Source: Flammeovirgaceae bacterium (GTDB taxonomy: Bacteria; Bacteroidota; Bacteroidia; Cytophagales; Cyclobacteriaceae). From it: DNA of 44,854 bases. Below the pieces are notes generated by a model. That model did not search any database. It had not been told where the DNA came from and worked only from the letters and a program-made list of their open reading frames with translations. Of this stretch, positions 40,126-44,854 are shown piece after piece. The position numbers and the translations under genes are program-made. The stretch covers positions 1 to 44,854 of the forward strand of contig JAAUQD010000010.1 in NCBI GenBank assembly GCA_012032815.1, read 5' to 3'. Each line of letters opens with the position of its first letter. Within the stretch, counting starts at the first letter, position 1.

Positions 40126-41012
40126 AAAGTACGTTGATTATTATCATCGGCTTCTTCCTGTGTTGGGAAGTACAAGCCCAGGAGGATCTATTGAAAGAGT
40201 TGGAAAATGAAGGTAAAGAGGAAGTGATCTATGCTCATCAAACCTTCGATGGAACTCGAATTGTTAACGGTCAGTCTGTTGAGACGAAAGGGGCTGGCTC
40301 GCTCGAATTTATCTTTTCACACCGATTTGGAAGAATAAATACCGGAGCCTACAATCTGTGGGGGCTTGATGACGCTTATGTTCGCCTTGGTCTTGAGTAT
40401 GGCATCACCGACCGATTCGGTGTAGGCATTGGAAGGAGTTCAACTGATAAAACGTATGATGGATTTTTACGGTATAAAATAACGCGACAGAGCAGCGGAC
40501 AGAAAAATATACCCGTAACTATAGTTGGGTTTACCAGTATGAACATCAAAACATCGCCCAATAAGGATGATGATCCCAATGTTATATTTAATGACAGGCT
40601 TGCTTATGTAACCCAGTTCATGATTGCCCGGAAGTTTTCATCCAAACTGTCCGCCCAGGTCACACCGGTTTACATTCACCGGAACACGGTGGATCAATCT
40701 ATTGAAAATAATGATGATTTCGCATTGGGTATCGGAGCCCGGTATAAAATTACACGAAGCCTGGCCATTACCGGTGAGTATTTCTATCGAATAAACCCCA
40801 ATAGCGCATCGCCTAACTACAATTCAATGGGCATTGGTCTTGACATCGAAACCGGTGGACATGTTTTTCAATTACTTTTTACTAATAGTCTGGGTATGAT
40901 TGAGCGGTCCTTTATAGAAGAAACTTCAGGCGATGTTGCCAATGGAGATATTCATTTTGGTTTTAATATTTCACGAAACTTCCAGTTGGGCTCAAAGAGA
41001 AGTTGGGATTAA
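40122..41012 (+). CDS. DUF5777-like beta-barrel protein
   Basis: ATGA overlap with the YceI stop; FDGTRIVNGQSVETKGAGSLEFIFSHRFGRINTGAYNLWGLDDAYVRLGLEYGITDRFGVGIGRSS. Confidence 0.8.
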   Translation: MKSTLIIIIGFFLCWEVQAQEDLLKELENEGKEEVIYAHQTFDGTRIVNGQSVETKGAGSLEFIFSHRFGRINTGAYNLWGLDDAYVRLGLEYGITDRFGVGIGRSSTDKTYDGFLRYKITRQSSGQKNIPVTIVGFTSMNIKTSPNKDDDPNVIFNDRLAYVTQFMIARKFSSKLSAQVTPVYIHRNTVDQSIENNDDFALGIGARYKITRSLAITGEYFYRINPNSASPNYNSMGIGLDIETGGHVFQLLFTNSLGMIERSFIEETSGDVANGDIHFGFNISRNFQLGSKRSWD

Positions 41013-41070
41013 AATAATTGCTATAAATAAGTGCGGGATGTTTTTTATTTTTAAACCGAACTAACTTCCT

Positions 41071-42473
41071 ATGTCACTTTGCTATTAGGATCCATAATTC
41101 TTTATCTGCTGATTACTATCGGTGTTGGATATTGGGCATCGTTGCGTGTAAAAACTTCTGGTGATTTTATACTCGCGGGCAGGAGCTTACCTTTTTTACT
41201 ATCTTCTTCAGCACTTTTTGCAACGTGGTTTGGTTCAGAAACCGTTTTTGGTGCCTCCTCAGAATTTTTGAAAGGTGGATTGTATGCCGTCATTGAAGAC
41301 CCATTTGGTGCGGCTTTATGTTTGATTTTATTTGGCTTATTATTCGCCAGAAAACTGTACAATATGAACTTATTGACGTTGGGGGATTTCTTTGAGTTCA
41401 GGTATGGTAAGCGTGTCGGGCTGGTGGCTAGTGTATTAATGGCGCCACCCTATGTTGGGTATATCGCAGCACAGCTTGTTGCTATGTCGATTGTACTCAA
41501 TGTAGTAACGGGTATAGATCTTTGGACCGGTGTAGTGATCAGTTCATTTGTGGTAACTTTCTATACATTCGTAGGAGGCATGTGGGCTATTTCGATTACT
41601 GATTTTGTTCAGAGTATTATCATAATAGCCGGTCTTTTTGTCGTTGCTTACATCATGTCTGAAAAAGCAGGTGGGGTTGCGGTTGTATTCAGTGAAGTTC
41701 CAAAGGAGAATTTTCAATTTTTACCCCGCTTTGAGTCAAGAGAAATAATTTCTTACATCGCAGCCTGGTCGGTATTGGGATTGGGATCTTTGCCATCCCA
41801 GGATGTTTTCCAACGAGCCATGTCTTCCGGGTCGGCACAAATTGCAGTACGATCCTGTTATTTCGCAGCTCTTTTATATTTAACGGTGGCCATGTTGCCG
41901 CTGTTTATAAGTCTTTGTGCGAAACATATTTATGGTGATCAACTCAATGTCAGCGAGCAACTCACATTGCCTTTGATGGTAATGGAACATACCAATATTA
42001 TTATTCAGGTCCTGTTTTTTGGTTCCTTATTAAGTGCGATTATGAGTACAACAAGCTCAGCCATTCTGGCTCCGGCATCAATACTGGCCGAGAATATTAT
42101 TAAGCCATTATCAGGAAAAGAGTTTTCTGACAAGCAGTTGCTTCGGATTACACGAATGGGAGTTTTGCTGTTCAGTGCAGTAGCAACGGTAATGGCTTCT
42201 TTCAGGACGAATATTTATCATTTGGTGGGTGAGTCAAGTATACTAAGCCTCGTTACGTTGTTCGCTCCTTTAACGTTTGGACTATATTGGAAAAAGACTT
42301 CTAGGACCGGGGCAATTCTATCGATGATACTTGGTCTCGGAAGCTGGTTCTTATTCAACACCTTGAGGATCACGGATATTCCAAGTTTAATTCCGGCAAC
42401 ATTAATTAGCATGAGCTCGCTAATCATTGGAAGCTTGCTTTTTCGGAAAAGTAGGTTACAATACTTCTATTGA
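41071..42473 (+). CDS. Sodium:solute symporter family protein, probable one-base deletion at the 5' end (41078-41080)
   Basis: GDFILAGRSLPFLLSSSALFATWFGSETVFGASSEF; MSLLLLGSIILYLL is recovered if one T is added after ATGTCACTT. Confidence 0.92.
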
Positions 42474-43586
42474 ATTATCAATTTGATTTTTCCACGCCTG
42501 AATTCCGCCCTTTAGGTTGATCAGATTAGAATATCCGTGATGTGTGTTGAGCCAGTTGATAATTTTTGCGCTGCTTGTTCCGTGTTTGCAATGGATTATA
42601 GTTTTCTTTTTTTTGGAAAGCAGATCAATTGAATTTGGGATTTCGTCCATCGGTATGTTTATACCTCCTAAGTTACCGGCTTCGAATTCAAAGGTTGGCC
42701 GGATGTCGATCAGAACAAATTCCTTTTTTGACGCGATGAACTTTTGCAATTCTAAAACTGAGACCTCAGCTTGATGGGCATTTGATGAATTGCAATAGGC
42801 TTCGTAATCAATAAGATCAGAAATTGAATCTCTGCTGTTACGGTTTGGAATTTCAACGGTAGTAAATTCGGTACACTGGCTGTCAAAAATCAGAAGCTTA
42901 TCGGTAAGTAATTCTCCGGTTTGTGTTAAGAGTTTAATGGCTTCATTGGCTTGCAATGATCCGATAATACCGGGAAGGACGCCCAAGACCCCAGCCTCAG
43001 AACAATCCGGAACGGAACCCGGTTCTGGAGGATGTGGGAAAAGATCGCGGTAACTTGAACTAAACGAACCATCTGGCTTCTGGACGTTAAACACTGAAAC
43101 CTGCCCTTCATACTGGTGGATTGAACCGAAAACTAGGGGAATGTTTAATAAAATGGAAGCGTCATTGAGCAAGTACCTTGTTGGGAAGTTGTCTGTGCAA
43201 TCAACGATCACATCAAACCCTTTTAAAATTTCTAATGCATTGGACGAATCTATTTTCTTGTCAATAGACTGGAATTGTATTAGAGGATTTAACAGTTGTA
43301 GATGATGAACAGCCCGCTCCGCTTTATTCATGTCAATGTCTGCGTCACAAAACAAAACCTGACGCTGAAGGTTAGAGATAGAGACACTATCAAAATCAGC
43401 GATACCGATACGCCCAACACCCGCAGCTGTAAGGTAGGATAATACAGGAGAGCCTAATCCACCTGAGCCCACTACCAAAACACTGGAATTTTTAAGGCGC
43501 AGTTGCCCTTTTTCGCCAAAGTCTTTGAGCACCAGGTGCCGGCTATACCGTTTATACTCCTCTTTATTTAAAGCGTTATCTTTCAC
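42456..43586 (-). CDS. ThiF/MoeB/HesA-family E1-like adenylyltransferase with C-terminal rhodanese domain
   Basis: YSRHLVLKDFGEKGQLRLKNSSVLVVGSGGLGSPVLSYLTAAGVGRIGI; C-terminal FVLIDIRPTFEFEAGNLGGINIPMDEI...IIHCKHGTSSAKII. Confidence 0.93.
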   Translation of the reverse strand: MKDNALNKEEYKRYSRHLVLKDFGEKGQLRLKNSSVLVVGSGGLGSPVLSYLTAAGVGRIGIADFDSVSISNLQRQVLFCDADIDMNKAERAVHHLQLLNPLIQFQSIDKKIDSSNALEILKGFDVIVDCTDNFPTRYLLNDASILLNIPLVFGSIHQYEGQVSVFNVQKPDGSFSSSYRDLFPHPPEPGSVPDCSEAGVLGVLPGIIGSLQANEAIKLLTQTGELLTDKLLIFDSQCTEFTTVEIPNRNSRDSISDLIDYEAYCNSSNAHQAEVSVLELQKFIASKKEFVLIDIRPTFEFEAGNLGGINIPMDEIPNSIDLLSKKKKTIIHCKHGTSSAKIINWLNTHHGYSNLINLKGGIQAWKNQIDNSIEVL

Positions 43587-43635
43587 AACAAAGTAAAAGT
43601 AGGGTTTTGTATTTTAGAGAAAAAATAATCACACT

Positions 43636-44022
43636 ATGACCAACCGCAAGAATATTTCAACAGGCGCAAAATGGGAAGACATTGTGGGATACTCCAGAGC
43701 GGTTTTAGTGGATAATCAAATTGAGATATCAGGAACCGTTGCTGTAGATGATTCGGGCAACGTGGTAGGTAAAGATGATCTCTATCAGCAAACTCAATTT
43801 ATTCTTAAAAAAATCGAATGGGTTTTGAATGATGCTGGATTTTCGATGAGTGACGTAATTCGGACGAGGATCTATGTGACTGATATTTCACAATGGGAGC
43901 AAGTTGGAAAAGCACATGGTGAGGTCTTTAGTTCTATTAAGCCCGCAACATCTATGGTTGAGGTGTCCGGATTAATCTCCCCCGAGTATTTGGTGGAAAT
44001 TGAAGTTTCAGCAAAAAAATAA
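43636..44022 (+). CDS. RidA/YjgF-family protein
   Basis: SRAVLVDNQIEISGTVAVDDSGNVVGKDDLYQQTQFILKKIEWVLNDAGFSMSDVIRTRIYVTDI. Confidence 0.9.
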   Translation: MTNRKNISTGAKWEDIVGYSRAVLVDNQIEISGTVAVDDSGNVVGKDDLYQQTQFILKKIEWVLNDAGFSMSDVIRTRIYVTDISQWEQVGKAHGEVFSSIKPATSMVEVSGLISPEYLVEIEVSAKK

Positions 44023-44032
44023 CCTCTTGGAT

Positions 44033-44854
44033 TTAGAATCTATTTAGTGCAAGGGAGGCGATGTTATCTCCAATCGAAAGAGAAGACGTAGCGGCAGGAG
44101 AGGGAGCATTACACACATTAATTACACGATGTTCTTCCAAAATCAGAAAGTCATCCACCAAACCGCCATTTCTGTTGCAAGCTTGCGCGCGAACGCCTGC
44201 TCCCCCGGGTACAAGATCACCTTCTTTTATTTCTGGAATAAGTTTTTGGAGAGCCTGTGTAAACGCATTTTTTGAAAACGATCTGTACATTTCTCCAAAG
44301 CCTGTTTTCCAATATTTCCAGGCTACTTTTTGAAAGCCTGGCCAAGCCAGTGATTCTGCTAATTCACCAAGCTTAATGTCCGATTTCTTATATCCTTCTC
44401 TACTGAATGCGAGTACCGCATTAGGGCCAGCTTCCACACCACCACCAACCATGCGGGTAAAGTGGACACCTAAAAATGGAAAATTAGGATCGGGAACCGG
44501 ATAGATTAGATTTTTCACCAAGTGCTCCTTTTCTTTCTTGAGCTTGAAATATTCACCTCTGAAAGGGATGATCTTTACATTCATTTGTTTTGTTGTAAGA
44601 CTGGCGATTTTATCTGAATAAAGTCCGGCACAATTGATTAATAACTTTGCTGAATACGTTGACTTTTGTGTGATCGCCTGAACGCTATCGGTTGATACCA
44701 GGATATCAATAACTTGTTCACCTAAAACCAGCTGCCCGTCTACCTGCTGAAATAGTTTAGCGAGCTTTTCTGAGACTTGCCTGTAATTAATTATACCGGT
44801 TTGCGGTACATAGAGTCCTCTTAGTCCGTAAACGTGAGGTTCGTATTCTTTCAA
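44033..44854 (-). CDS. lhgO: L-2-hydroxyglutarate oxidase (FAD-dependent), N-terminus off the right edge
   Basis: TGIINYRQVSEKLAKLF, AKLLINCAGLYSDKIA, PFRGEYFKLKKEKEHLVKNLIYPVPDPNFPFLGVHFTRMVGGGVEAGPNAVLAFSREGY. Confidence 0.92.
   Translation of the reverse strand: MKEYEPHVYGLRGLYVPQTGIINYRQVSEKLAKLFQQVDGQLVLGEQVIDILVSTDSVQAITQKSTYSAKLLINCAGLYSDKIASLTTKQMNVKIIPFRGEYFKLKKEKEHLVKNLIYPVPDPNFPFLGVHFTRMVGGGVEAGPNAVLAFSREGYKKSDIKLGELAESLAWPGFQKVAWKYWKTGFGEMYRSFSKNAFTQALQKLIPEIKEGDLVPGGAGVRAQACNRNGGLVDDFLILEEHRVINVCNAPSPAATSSLSIGDNIASLALNRF

Noticed and set aside
1-44854. CRISPR arrays, tRNA/rRNA genes, IS elements or defence systems
   Set aside because: I found no repeat-spacer periodicity, transposase ORF, rRNA-like block or convincing tRNA by eye. 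tRNAscan-SE and Infernal would be needed to exclude small RNAs. The only mobile-type signal is the mystery A/B module.

Overview
This 44.9 kb window looks like a Bacteroidota chromosome segment, probably Cytophagales-like. The assignment rests on gene content (DUF5686, SprB-type repeats, YceI/DUF5777) and on TAnnTTTG-like promoter motifs. It is mostly core metabolism and information-processing genes: mnmE, dapD, parE/parC, a TrmH-family methylase, thrS-infC-rpmI-rplT, mscL and mntR/mntH. Accessory parts are: (1) a TetR-headed operon with an outer-membrane barrel-like protein, a LolD-like ATPase, three FtsX/LolC-like permeases and a LolA-like carrier (about 2.2-9.0 kb); (2) a 1.24 kb module holding only a 'mobile mystery protein' A/B pair (XRE regulator plus Fic protein), inserted at the 3' end of mnmE and flanked by 26/28-identical direct copies of the mnmE 3' end; (3) a SprB-repeat/heme-motif lipoprotein with YceI and DUF5777 genes. 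About 15 genes, several of them essential, carry single-base frameshifts, mostly in homopolymers. This points to systematic assembly or sequencing indels rather than biology, so I report those genes as reconstructed spans. I saw no rRNA, recognisable tRNA, CRISPR array or transposase. All calls come from reading the sequence and the ORF translations; no database search was run.
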